Shown piece by piece: positions 34,279 through 44,423 of a stretch of 64,000 nucleotides of DNA. Both the position numbers and the translations under genes were made by a program. The DNA comes from Sarocladium kiliense (taxonomy: Eukaryota; Ascomycota; Sordariomycetes; Hypocreales; Sarocladiaceae). Every line of letters begins with the position of its first letter. Within the stretch, counting starts at the first letter, position 1. Location of the stretch: assembly GCA_030734395.1 (NCBI GenBank), contig JAUZTG010000041.1:434001-498000 (forward strand). Direction: 5' to 3'. The notes under the pieces are model-generated. The model saw nothing but the letters and a program-made list of their open reading frames with translations, had not been told where the DNA came from and made no database searches.

Positions 34279-34545
34279 TGTGCGTGTGCAGCAACTACTG
34301 GTGGTTGACAATGCTTGTGGATGGTGAGGGATAATCCTGGTTCTGGGATGAAGCGTGCGAGATGTTTGTATCACTATAGGTATCCTATGAATAGCACCAT
34401 CAGAAACGGCAGCAGTCTTCTTCAAACTCGCAAACTATATCCATCGAATCAAGCATTGACTAACCTATCCTAAGAATGTTCGTTGTTACGGTGTATACTC
34501 CAACTTGCCCATCATTGCACAGTCCCCTCATCATAGGAATACCCG

Positions 34546-35678
34546 CTACTTGCCACGCCACAATCCCCTCTCTTTCCTCCTCTGTATCATCTCTCCCAAC
34601 CACTCCGTCAGGAGCTGCCGAAACTCAATCCTGATCTGCCCGATGCCTCCATCCCAAATTCCAGGATCCCCATCCTCAACATACTTCCACACATCCAGCT
34701 TCTTCAACGTTGCCCCGGCATACCTTACCTCAATGACACTCACCCCATCGAGGAGTACCCTCCAGTACTTGTGGTACTGCATTGGTTGGTCGACCGCCCT
34801 GGAGATGGTATGCCAGATGGACCAGGCGAAATTCTCGGAAGTGGCCCTAGCCTGGGCTAAGGCCGCGGGTGATTCATTCCATGCCACTAGGGGTTGTAGT
34901 TCTGTCAGCAAACGTGTTGTCCGTGCTCGTAGCTTTTGAGATCTTGTCGGAGGCTCAACTCACCAGACATCAGGCCTAGAATGTCTCTTGGTCTGTTGAC
35001 AGAGGGGTTCGGATCCGGTCTCAAGACATCAATGACCAGCGTACCAATCGTGCAGACAGCATGGTGAACAAGGTAAGATACTTCCGCCACACCTGGCTTC
35101 TGCTGCAGATATCGAACCAACAGCTTGACATACTCCAATGCATATGGAGAGATACCGGCATTTGGCCCGCACGCACCTCCAAACATAAAAGACTCTCGCA
35201 TCTCATGCAGTCGAACCGTCGTACGCAGCAATGGGATGTGAGCTTTTGGCAACGGAGCATGAACCCACGTTGGCCACGCTCCGAGGTTCGGCACGATCAA
35301 GATGTCGAGCTCGTAGTCTGTGGACGGCTTCGCGCGCTTAAGGACATATAGTGCCTCACGGCGGAGCTGGCGGTTGACAAAGAGTAGAATGAAGCCTGGG
35401 CAAGGGGGAATGAAGATGTCGGTGCTTCGGGGCTTGAGCTCTTCGTACTGAGGTTGTAGGGGGTAAAATGGAGGATCGGTCCGGAACGGCACTGAGATGC
35501 CTTCCAGTTCCGTACGAGGTCGACTGGAGTTGAAGCAAGCGAGTTCGACGATGTAGGTTCGTAACTCGGCTGGAAGCTGCATCAGTCGAGAGACCTGGGG
35601 TTGCTCATCTTCGTGCTTGTCGGGTGGCTCACTGGAGCCACTTGGGGCACGGGATGGGTAGACCACGAGTTTGTCCAT
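34546..35678 (-). CDS. F-box-like hypothetical protein, 356 aa
   Basis: Two exons, 35678-34964 and 34901-34546, joined by a 62-nt intron (donor GTGAGT, branch GCTGAC, acceptor CAG), about 356 residues. The segment LMQLPAELRTYIVELA at about residues 31-46 has the LPxELR-x-x-I form of fungal F-box-like domains. It is followed by a region with NRQLRREALYVLKR, a common downstream element in the large fungal family with this N terminus. If it is a true F-box protein it would bind Skp1 and select substrates for ubiquitination, but many family members are uncharacterised and may not. There is no signal peptide or membrane segment. The C-terminal 120 residues contain paired tryptophans (WSIWHTI) and end in a basic tail. 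Confidence 0.65.
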
Positions 35679-37135
35679 GTTGATGAACTGCTGAGGAGAT
35701 CAAAAGAAGGAAGAGTTGGAGGTGAGGGGGAAGTAGCAGCCAGACTCATCTTTGTAGGCTGCGGAAATGTTTGCTACTTGACATCCTGCAGTTTCATGTG
35801 GCGGTTTATTGGTTTGTGCCACCCCACGAGCGAATGAGCTGACAGAGAATAGCAAACAGGATGCATGTCTCTTCTTCATCTGCAGGAAGCCGCCATCTCA
35901 GTACATTGCTGCCTAGAGCGACTCGGAAGGTATGAAGATCTGTTGAGAGACGGAGAATACCTTCGCATTGGTGTTTGCTAGGTGTAGGTGTCGCTACTTT
36001 CGCCGGGTATATTATAGCATCATAGGTGTTAAACTGGATTTACTTATTAATCCTTAAAATAACTAATTATAAATAGAAGCCACTTATTATACTAATATTA
36101 TTTTATAAATTATATAATATCTTTATTAAGCTAGTAAACATAAGAATTTTATTATAATATTTATTTATTTATTTATTATTATACTCCGCTGACCCCCTAT
36201 AGGGTGGGCGGTGCCTTTATCTGTAGTAGCTCGGGGGAAAACCTTATGAAATAGGATGAAAACCCTGTGCGCGGTATATACGTGGCCGCTGCGGCATCGC
36301 AGCGTCCCCTAGGGATTCAGTGCTATGAAAACTAGCGCGATAGCCAGACTTATCTTATAAATAGGATAAAGGAGAGGAGTAAAGATAAGAGAATAAGAAA
36401 TATAGGGAAGAAGAATATTAGTATCTGCGCTGCGTCTCTATTGCGCCTCTGAGGTGGTGGATGGGAGTTTGCCCGAGTTGTTACGGCCGTCGCTGCCTTT
36501 GCTGCTCCTCTGAAGCTGCGCCGCGCCGCCGTGGTTTGGCCTGCCGGCGCCCGGAGCGTGTGAGCGGCGAGCCCGCGCTTATCCGGCCAAGGCCAGTCCG
36601 CCAGTGCTCCTCCGCAGCTCCCCCGCCGTTATAAGACTGCACCTGCGGCTCCTGTGCGGCCTTTCTCTACTTATGCAGCCTGTAATAGCTATAATAGCCG
36701 TGCAACTATCAACGGTCTGTTCGGCAGCTCCTTCGAGCTGCTCCTGCGACCTGCTACAGCTGCGGTTGATATAGTATTATAAATAAATAAATAAATAAAT
36801 ATACGTTATTTACTAATAAAACGTTTATTAAATTAAAGTAAAATATTATACTTACTTAAGTCACATGCTCAATTATAAGCCATGTTACTTAAATATTAAA
36901 AAAATATTAACAACTAATGTTTCAATGCCATCTAGATTCCTATTTTTAAAATAAAAACTTAGGCAAAGACGGCTTATAGGGGAATTTTTTATAGTTCTAG
37001 GTATAGTTTATTAATAATTTAATTTAAAGAGTCAACTAAACTAAAAAGCAGACTATACTATATTTGTCTTTTCTTCTAGCTTTACAAGTTTCATAATTTC
37101 CCGAATGATATGCCTTCAGGAAGAATGACCATATT
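35679..37135. other. intergenic with an AT-rich, RIP-like block
   Basis: From 35679 to about 36000 it is normal composition and should hold the promoter of the F-box-like gene. From about 36010 to 37110 it is TA-rich sequence interrupted by a GC-rich island (about 36185-36770), listed separately. No open reading frame of useful length exists. The abundance of TpA and lack of frames suit RIP-damaged repetitive DNA. Confidence 0.6.
36158..36803. repeat. GC-rich island flanked by inverted TTTA/TAAA microsatellites
   Basis: A (TTTA)n run at about 36159-36177 is followed by TATACTCCGCTGAC, and near 36768-36801 GTTGATATAGTAT precedes (TAAA)n. The two ends are roughly inverted copies. Between them lies about 590 bases whose second half is very GC-rich with many CTGC/GCAGC words, in sharp contrast to the AT-rich surroundings. 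It could be a non-autonomous element, a captured fragment, or unrelated sequence between chance microsatellites. No coding potential is seen. Confidence 0.35.
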
Positions 37136-39181
37136 TTATACGAAGTGCTTGAACCATTCGACGACTCTTGCCGTGTAATCAAATACCGCAGGCATCTGTC
37201 TGATTCCGTGACCCTCTTCTGGATATGTGAGCAGAATGGACGTCACCCCATGCGCTACCAATCCCCGGTGAAATTCGACAGCCTGCCCGGCAGGCGTGTT
37301 CTTGTCCTGCGCGCCGCAGATGTTCATCGTCGGCGTCTTCACCTTACGAACGTGGTGGAGAGGCGATCGAGTGATGAACCGACCTGCCGGATCATGTGGG
37401 TCGTCGTTGAGGAAGTCCCTGCTGAACTGCCCGATGTGCGTCGTGTACTGGAAGCTCACCCAGTCTGTCACGGGGGCCACCGGGACGGCAGCGGCGAATC
37501 GAGTCGTCTGTGTGACTAACCAGCTGGACATGTATCCGCCGTAGCTGGCGCCAGTGACGCCGAGTCGTTGGGGATCGGCTTTGCCGCTGGTGACGAGAGC
37601 GTCTAGGCCGCTGAGGTAGTCGTTTGTATCCAGTCCGCCCATGTCTCCATAGACTCGCCTGGCAAACTCCTGACCGCGACCAGACGAGCCTCGCACATTG
37701 GGCTTGAAGATAGCGAATCCTGCTTCTAGCAGCGCTTGGGCTAGTACGAAAACGCTGGACCCGAGATACCGCGGACGCCACTGCCATACGGGACCACCGT
37801 GGATAAACAAGATGGTTGGGTGCGGGCCTGGAGTCCGCGGAGAAAGGAGATAGCCATATATATCCAGACCATCCGGAGCTTGCCACTTGATGCTCTCACT
37901 CGTGCCGAGCTGCTTGATGGCACTGGATAAAGTGGCAGAAGACAATACCCTGATCTCCCTCAACTCCGACGAGCCTGTCGAGGATGAAGAAGCCTCGAAA
38001 ATGGTGGGAGGGTCGAACCAGCCGTGACGGACAAAGGTACACTTGATCGCTCCAGCATCGTGGATGGCTGTAAGATCGGGCATGTAGTAGGAGCCAACAC
38101 TGTGCTCCCTACTCTGCCAAATCTCAACCGTCCTGCCAGAGGAATTATAGTGGATCAGCATTTCTTGGTCATCTCGCGAGCCCACGGCGACAATGTCATC
38201 CTCGCTAGCCCATGTCATGTTCGCGACATTAACCCCGTTTGTGTCGGCCTTGACAGCCTCGGCCCGGGTTATGTCGATGATATACATGTCCCCTCGGAGG
38301 ATCTGGCGATCGCTGGCGACACCGGTCGTGAAGGCTGCTTTTGCGCCGCTTGGAGGCGTACAAAGCGCCTCAAGTGGCATACCATTATTGAAGATAACGC
38401 GGACAGTCTGGTCATGAATGTTGATCTCGCGAAGAGTTGACCCGTACCAATGCTCCTCGCCAGGCGAATCCGAGCAGACACCGACGATGGAGCTGTTGCT
38501 GGCCCAATCCGCCACCCACACGTTGAGGGACTTAGGCGAAACCTGTCTAGATGAACCGTCGACAATGTTGTAAACCCAAGCCGTTCGGTATGTGTCTGCC
38601 TCATCCGGGATTTCGACGATGGGCAACCACGTCTTCGCAGGGTCGTGCTTTGCATCCTTAACCAGCGAAACGCCGCCATCACAGCCGCTCTTGTCGGCTC
38701 CGAGACCCGCAACCGTGAGTAGGATAGATTTTCCGTCCGGTGACCAGCACTGCTTCTCTATGGTCCCAGCGAGAGTGGTGACTTTCTGTATGGTAGTCAA
38801 ACCCATGTCGAGGAGGTGCAATTGGCAGCACTGGTCCACCTGTGAGAGGAATGACAAGATCGTCGCGTCGGGCGACCATCTCGGCTGGATATCAGAGCCT
38901 CCAACCTCTTCAAATGTGGTTATCTCGCCGGAGTCAACCGCGACGACAACCAAACGGGTCAAAGGCGCGCCCTTTAATGTCTTGGTGATGGTGCCAACAC
39001 CAGCGATCTGCTTGCCATCGGGAGAGTACTGAACGTGGCTCAAATCAACAACCTCGCCTGTTGATGGTTGCAGAAACTCTTCATGCCGTCGCTTGATATC
39101 TAGAAATGCATCTGATTGGGAGATGTCTGACTTTGTGCAGGTCCCGGGGATCTCGGCCGCGGAACGCTTCGAGGACGCCAT
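37136..39181 (-). CDS. prolyl-oligopeptidase-family serine peptidase (S9, acylaminoacyl-peptidase-like)
   Basis: Single exon, 681 residues. The N-terminal 400 residues form WD-like/beta-propeller repeats, seen as recurring YSPDG, RWSPD and CWSPDG. The C-terminal alpha/beta-hydrolase domain has the oxyanion HGGP, the nucleophile in GASYGGY (Ser546), Asp626 in GAQDKNTP and His658 in EEGHGI, so the catalytic triad is complete. Family knowledge: S9C enzymes remove N-acylated residues or dipeptides from short peptides; the propeller restricts access to oligopeptides. No signal peptide, so it is probably cytosolic. It is divergent, with 377 bases between, from a Zn2Cys6 regulator followed by an FAD amine-type oxidase and an amino-acid transporter, which suggests a peptide-catabolic neighbourhood. 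Confidence 0.9.
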   Translation of the reverse strand: MASSKRSAAEIPGTCTKSDISQSDAFLDIKRRHEEFLQPSTGEVVDLSHVQYSPDGKQIAGVGTITKTLKGAPLTRLVVVAVDSGEITTFEEVGGSDIQPRWSPDATILSFLSQVDQCCQLHLLDMGLTTIQKVTTLAGTIEKQCWSPDGKSILLTVAGLGADKSGCDGGVSLVKDAKHDPAKTWLPIVEIPDEADTYRTAWVYNIVDGSSRQVSPKSLNVWVADWASNSSIVGVCSDSPGEEHWYGSTLREINIHDQTVRVIFNNGMPLEALCTPPSGAKAAFTTGVASDRQILRGDMYIIDITRAEAVKADTNGVNVANMTWASEDDIVAVGSRDDQEMLIHYNSSGRTVEIWQSREHSVGSYYMPDLTAIHDAGAIKCTFVRHGWFDPPTIFEASSSSTGSSELREIRVLSSATLSSAIKQLGTSESIKWQAPDGLDIYGYLLSPRTPGPHPTILFIHGGPVWQWRPRYLGSSVFVLAQALLEAGFAIFKPNVRGSSGRGQEFARRVYGDMGGLDTNDYLSGLDALVTSGKADPQRLGVTGASYGGYMSSWLVTQTTRFAAAVPVAPVTDWVSFQYTTHIGQFSRDFLNDDPHDPAGRFITRSPLHHVRKVKTPTMNICGAQDKNTPAGQAVEFHRGLVAHGVTSILLTYPEEGHGIRQMPAVFDYTARVVEWFKHFV

Positions 39182-39558
39182 AATGCTGTGCCTTGTCGTC
39201 TTTTGCTCAAGTACGAAACGAGGCTTGATTCTTGCGTTCGGGGTTGCGATAAGTTTATCAGTAGAACAAATACTGCTACTTCTACAACTAGATACATGTG
39301 AATTCCGAAACCAGGCTTTGTCCCGTTGGTTTTGATCATTCGCGGATATCGGTGGTTATCCTTCGGCCGGATTCGTTCGCTCCATCTCCGGGCCGATGAT
39401 CGGTGGGCTCGGGTCCGGCTGCTTGCCGAAAGAGTTCTTACACCGATAAGGCAACCTCCGAGGTTGCTGGAAGACACAAATGGGGGAGCTTCAATGGCCT
39501 CCATTCATCGACTGCTGTTCATTTTCATACTCATCATTTCGTTCCCGTGCCCACTGCT
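39182..39558. promoter_or_regulatory. divergent promoter region, S9 peptidase / Zn2Cys6 regulator
   Basis: The 377-base spacer holds a dense cluster of CGG/CCG triplets between about 39341 and 39432 (for example CGGATATCGG, and GGCCGG further on), the triplets that Zn2Cys6 dimers recognise. No single spacing stands out, so I propose a binding region rather than a defined site. Autoregulation plus control of the peptidase is a plausible inference. Confidence 0.4.
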
Positions 39559-41894
39559 ATGACGGATGTCGACATAGCTCCCCGGCCCGTGAAACGGGCC
39601 CTACAAGCATGTGATACTTGCCGGTACCTGGGCTCTCACTTCTCACCCTTGGGGATACCGGCCGCTAATAGCGAACCGACTAAACCATAGACGCAAGAAG
39701 ACGCGATGTCCCGGAGAGAAACCTGCCTGTTCGACCTGCCGGCGGGCGAGCATTGCCTGTCACTATTCGGCCACCCAGGCCTCCAAGCCGGGCTCATCCG
39801 GGGCGGATAAGCGAAGTTCAACATGGGTACGTATTATCAAATAAGGAAACTGGATCAATGCAAGTATTCACAAGTCCGCAGAAAGAGCGTGTTGAGGAGC
39901 TCGAGCAAAAGATAGCTTTGTTTTCCAGGTCCAGAGCGTACGTATGATTTGGAGGAGACCGGGGACCCAGCATCTTCAAGCAAACGGCATAAGCTGACAG
40001 AGGGAATCCAGCTCGTCTGGAACAATACTGAGCACTGGCGAGACATCGGAACAGCCAAGCTCGGAGGGTAAGCAAGGGGGTCCAAGTTGGATGACACAAC
40101 CGAACTGCACGCCTCGTCCTGCAACCGACTCTTCGAACTTGCAAAGAACCACACAGCAAGATCACGGCTTGTTTGAAGGCCCGGGCCAGACTGAGCTACC
40201 ACCCTCGCATATACTCTCAGGACTCGCTCACCTATACATCAAGCAATTCGAAGGCCAGCCTCTCCCGCTCTTTGTGGCCGATGTCCTGTGTAACAACCCT
40301 ATAGCTTATAACCAGGAGGTTTTGTACGCAATAGTGGGCCTGACGATGCAGTTCTCCGATGAAGCCTCCACCCACTTATCCGATATTCCTAGCGCTGCTC
40401 AATACATTACAAGCTCAAGAAACATTGTACTAGGGAAGCTGGGTTATGGAATGGTGGATCTAGGAACTCTGCAAGCTATTTGCTTACTTGCCTATGAAGA
40501 CCTCATGTGTAAGTCGAGCGCCCCTTCAACTTAGGCGTCAGTGTTGGTCCCGTTGGTCTTAACACGTTCTGACGTCTATGTCAGCCGAAAACAGATACAG
40601 GGCCTCTCTTTTCGTTGGAATGGGAATCAGACTGGCTCGTTCCGCAGGCTTAAACAGAGAGCGAGCGGGTTGTTTCACCTCCTTGGAGGTTGAGGAACGT
40701 CGGCGTTGCTTCTGGTGCCTGCGTCTCCTTGACATCTTCTCGTCGTCAGGTCACGATGCGTTGGATCGTCTTCCTGAACCGGTCCCTTCCTATCCTAGCA
40801 CTGAAGTCCATTACGGCACACCTTCGCATCATTCTGCCGAGAGTACTTTGCCCCGAGAAGACATCACGAGGTGGACTATCTCGATTGCTGAACTTTGGTC
40901 GCAGGTGCTCTCTTATACCTTGTCAGAGCGCACATTGAATACCCAGCCCTTATGGGCCCCAGATTCACAGTTCGTGAAGCTGGATTTGCTAACACGAGAA
41001 TTTGAAATGACTCTCTCGAACGGACACCGGTGGCACAACATTGGAATATCTGAACGGAAGGGCATCGAGCTCCGGCAGGGCATGGCTTACTGGGGCTCGT
41101 GGCTATTCTTGCAGTTCACCTATCATGCCACTCACTGCCTGCTTTATCACCCCTATAGCTTGGCGCTTGAAATGCAGCAGAGAGGAGAGGATGTTCCAAT
41201 ACATTTTCGGCAGCAGTGCCAGACCTCGTCGCTATTGCATGCGAACTGGATCGACCGCTTCATCTGCATAGTCGAGGAGAAGGGGACGCGCATCTCGGAT
41301 CCGTTCCTGGCATACTGCGCGGCGGTGGCGGTGACAGTTCACCTGTTCTCAGCCAATTCTACACATGCTGGTACGCAGAACCTTGCCAAAGACAAGATAC
41401 GTCGATGCCTCAAGTTTATTCAAGGATTGGGCACCACCTGGCCCATAGCAAAGAGAATTGTACGTATAATTGCGCACAGTTATGCATGTGACATATTCAG
41501 AGCTGATACAATTGTAAATCATCAGAGCAACAATATGCTCCTTTTGAGTACCACAAGGCCCCAGTGGAAGTCGCGAAATGGCATGATCATCGGCGTCGAG
41601 ACAACGGATGCTGATCTCAAGGCGCTGGCTGCGGCACTGACCTATCCACCAGCAGAAGATCCCCATGATGTTGGAGTCCCGTTTCTCCATAGAGGCCTGA
41701 TGGGCCAAATGACAGGGGAGGCAGAGGACACGGGAGATGCGCCATCTTACGGCTACGATGATGTCCCCGAAGATATTGAAGCTGCAGATTCCATGTCTAG
41801 GTCTCTAGATTTACTGTCTGAGTGCCCGGAGTATATTAATTATGACTGGGATCAAGCGCTTCTGAGCGATTACTACCGGATGGGATATTTGTAG
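39559..41894 (+). CDS. Zn2Cys6 transcription factor with fungal-specific TF domain
   Basis: Five exons: 39559-39623, 39691-39826, 39882-39941, 40001-40508, 40585-41894. All joins keep frame, for about 692 residues. The first intron interrupts the zinc cluster; spliced, it reads C-X2-C-X6-C-X6-C-X2-C-X6-C at about residues 18-46. Exon 3 encodes a short coiled-coil (KERVEELEQKIALF), the usual dimerisation element after the cluster. The fungal-specific TF domain lies in exons 4-5, with ENRYRASLFVGMGIRLARSAGLN and EERRRCFWCLRLLD as the signature. The third intron uses donor GTATGA; a competing GTACGT four bases upstream would shift frame. It shares its upstream region with an S9 peptidase and lies just before an FAD oxidase on the same strand, so local regulation is likely but unproven. 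Confidence 0.83.
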
Positions 41895-42350
41895 CATGTC
41901 ATTTACATATGAATATCAGTCTAAAGAACAAAATGTGATCAGAAGCGATGATAAAGAAAGGACTATTTTCTGATGGAGTTCGTTGTAAGATGATCCGAAC
42001 ACTGAACAAGCAAATCCAAGGCGGATACCGCATGCGGTGTGCAAGCCGCTCGTACGCAGTTCATTGCAAATACCAACTATGGAAGGGGATCCAGCATTGT
42101 ACATCTCGGACCGGACGGGTGGCTGGCGTGAGGAGACAGCTTTATCTCGGCCCGGACGCAGTCCAGATCCGGTGACCCTCCTCGGCATCTTGTTGAGTTT
42201 CGGCCGACGAAACATGCTTCTTTGGGGACAGGCATAAGGGACCCTCGATTGAATCCATAAGCACCTTTGTGAGCCAAGTTCCGCTTTGAAAGAAATAGAT
42301 ACTAGACTGGAAAACACGTGGTCGGTCGAACTCTTGCTCCCAGCGGAAGA
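41895..42350. other. intergenic before the FAD oxidase gene
   Basis: About 456 bases between two genes on the same strand. It should hold the regulator's 3' end and the oxidase promoter. Overlapping short frames on both strands are not gene-like. No repeat is seen. Confidence 0.45.
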
Positions 42351-43788
42351 ATGGAAGACCACAGCCTGAAGACGCGCAAGATCGTTGTTATTGGAGCCGG
42401 TGTATTTGGTCTGACAACAGCATTGCAGCTACACCAGAGAGGGTACACAAATGTGACGGTTGTTGACCGTTCCATGCCCCCGGTAAGTGAAACAATATCC
42501 CAGATGAAACAGATTGCTGGGTGACTCAAGCTCCATAAGGTTGCGGACGGCTCCAGCGTGGACATCTCTCGGATCATTAGATTCGACTACGGCGATATAG
42601 CCTATGCCAGTCTTGCGAAAGAAGCGTACGATCTATGGGCATCGAGTCCATTGTACAAACCTTTCTTCTTCCCTAGTCCTTTTCTCCTGTTGAGCTCAAA
42701 CGAGCTCGGCAGATCGTACGTCCGACGATGCCGCGATTGCCTAGATAATCTGGATCTCCCCCACGAGCCACTAACGCAGGATATCCTCGCTCGATACGGC
42801 ATTTCGCGGAAGGCAGGGAAGATTGGAACACCTCATTTTGAAGGATACTTCAATAGTCAGGCTGGTTGGGCTGATGCCGAAAAAGCCATCGCTTCCCTCC
42901 GCGATAGGTGTGTGAGCGCGAACATATCCTTCATCACTGGGCAACGGGGGACAGTGACCGGCTTTCGGCTAGCAGCCAAAAGGAATCGGATTGAGGCCGT
43001 CCACACCCAAGCGCAACAAGACATTGAGGGTGATTTCTTCATACTGTCGGCGGGAGCTTGGTCAGGAACGCTGGTTGATATGTACAACAGCACACTGGCG
43101 ACGGCTCAGGTCCTTGGGTTCGTGAGGCTGACAGATGACGAGATGGAGCGATATCGAAACCTGCCGACTTACATCGACTTTACTACGGGAGTCTTCTGCT
43201 TTCCCCCACATCCCAGAGAGAAGTTTCTCAAAGTCGCCGTCCACGGCTGGGGCTACACGAGAGCCAGTCGCGCCCAGCACAAGCAGGGTCTGATCTCCTC
43301 GCCTCCTACAGAGCACCACGCCTCGCGAACGAACTTCGCCCCGGCGGACGGGATCAGAAGGCTGAAGCAAGGCTTGGTGGATATTCTTCCCGAATTCGCA
43401 TCACGAGAGTTCGAGCGTGTCAATGTCTGCTGGTACACTGATACGCCCACTGGGGATTTCATCATTGACAAGCACCCTGCGTATGCGAACCTGCACCTAG
43501 CAACTGGTGGCAGCGGGCAGTAAGTCCACTCAAGAGTGTACCTTGACTACGACAGTCGTCTACCTTTGCCACTTTTCTCTGACATAATTGAGTAGCGGGT
43601 TCAAGTTCCTCCCCGTTCTAGGCAAGATCGTCGTCGATGGGATTGAGGGGACCTTACCTGAAGACCTGCGCAAGAATTGGTCTATCAAGACGCACTACCA
43701 GAATGACACAGACGTATTTCGCGGTGACGGAAGTCGTGGCGGACCTGCAAGGAGGGAACTGTCATCGGATGAACGAGCGAAGCTTTAG
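42351..43788 (+). CDS. FAD-dependent amine/imino-acid oxidase (sarcosine / L-pipecolate / saccharopine oxidase-like)
   Basis: Three exons, 42351-42482, 42540-43519 and 43596-43788, about 434 residues. The N terminus has the Rossmann dinucleotide motif (VIGAGVFG with the following LHQRGY and VVDRS). Then come ISRIIRFDYGD, typical of the sarcosine-oxidase/fructosyl-amino-acid-oxidase superfamily, and a C-terminal CWYTDTPTGDF. In known relatives the Cys of that last motif forms the covalent FAD link. The GGSGHGFKFLP segment, split by intron 2, completes the FAD site. Expected chemistry: oxidation of a secondary or primary amine, with H2O2 release. Substrates in the family include sarcosine, pipecolate, saccharopine and glycated amino acids; none can be chosen. 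I see no clear peroxisomal tripeptide (the end is AKL, near the SKL type, so peroxisomal targeting is quite possible). Confidence 0.87.
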
Positions 43789-44423
43789 TAGTTCAGCCGG
43801 GGATATTGTCAGATGGTATGGTCAAAGCCAGATGCTCTGCCGGCGTAGAGAGGAAATATATGGAGTGATCTCGATTTCAGCATAAAACCTGTTCTCTGTT
43901 GACCCCATAGGTTGAGTTCGACGAGGGGGCTTGTCTTCTTTGGTGTAAGTCGTCGTACTGGGATCATCAAGTAGAGATTGGACTTGGGCTCAGATTTTAG
44001 GGTTTGACGGCAGCTTGCCGATGTCTCTTCCGAACCCGGTCCGTCTCCGACCCTGAGGAAAGCCATATTGCTATATAAGGGTGTTGTGAGGAGGCCTACT
44101 GATAGGCTCGTGCTCTGGGTCTGTTGTCTCCTAAATTGCCAGTGATATATGGCTGCTCTTCTGGATACAGGAGCTGACTTTACAGCGAGTAAAGATACTG
44201 AGCCGTCATATACTTTGCATTCCCTCCTGAGATCCCGAATTGGACTAGTGACTGAGGATCGTCTTGATTATAGATAACAAGACCACAATATATTCACTAA
44301 ACGTCTGAGCTTCAGGCAGCAACCTAAATGAGTAATAAAACTCATACTACACCATCAAACATAGGTGCTAGGGGGTAAACGACAGAGACCGCCTTCCCTC
44401 CATCATCCCTCTCCTCTCACCTA
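43789..44423. other. intergenic between convergent genes
   Basis: About 635 bases between the FAD oxidase and amino-acid transporter 3' ends. No gene, repeat or RNA is recognised. The stretch before 44424 is CT-rich on the plus strand. Confidence 0.45.
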
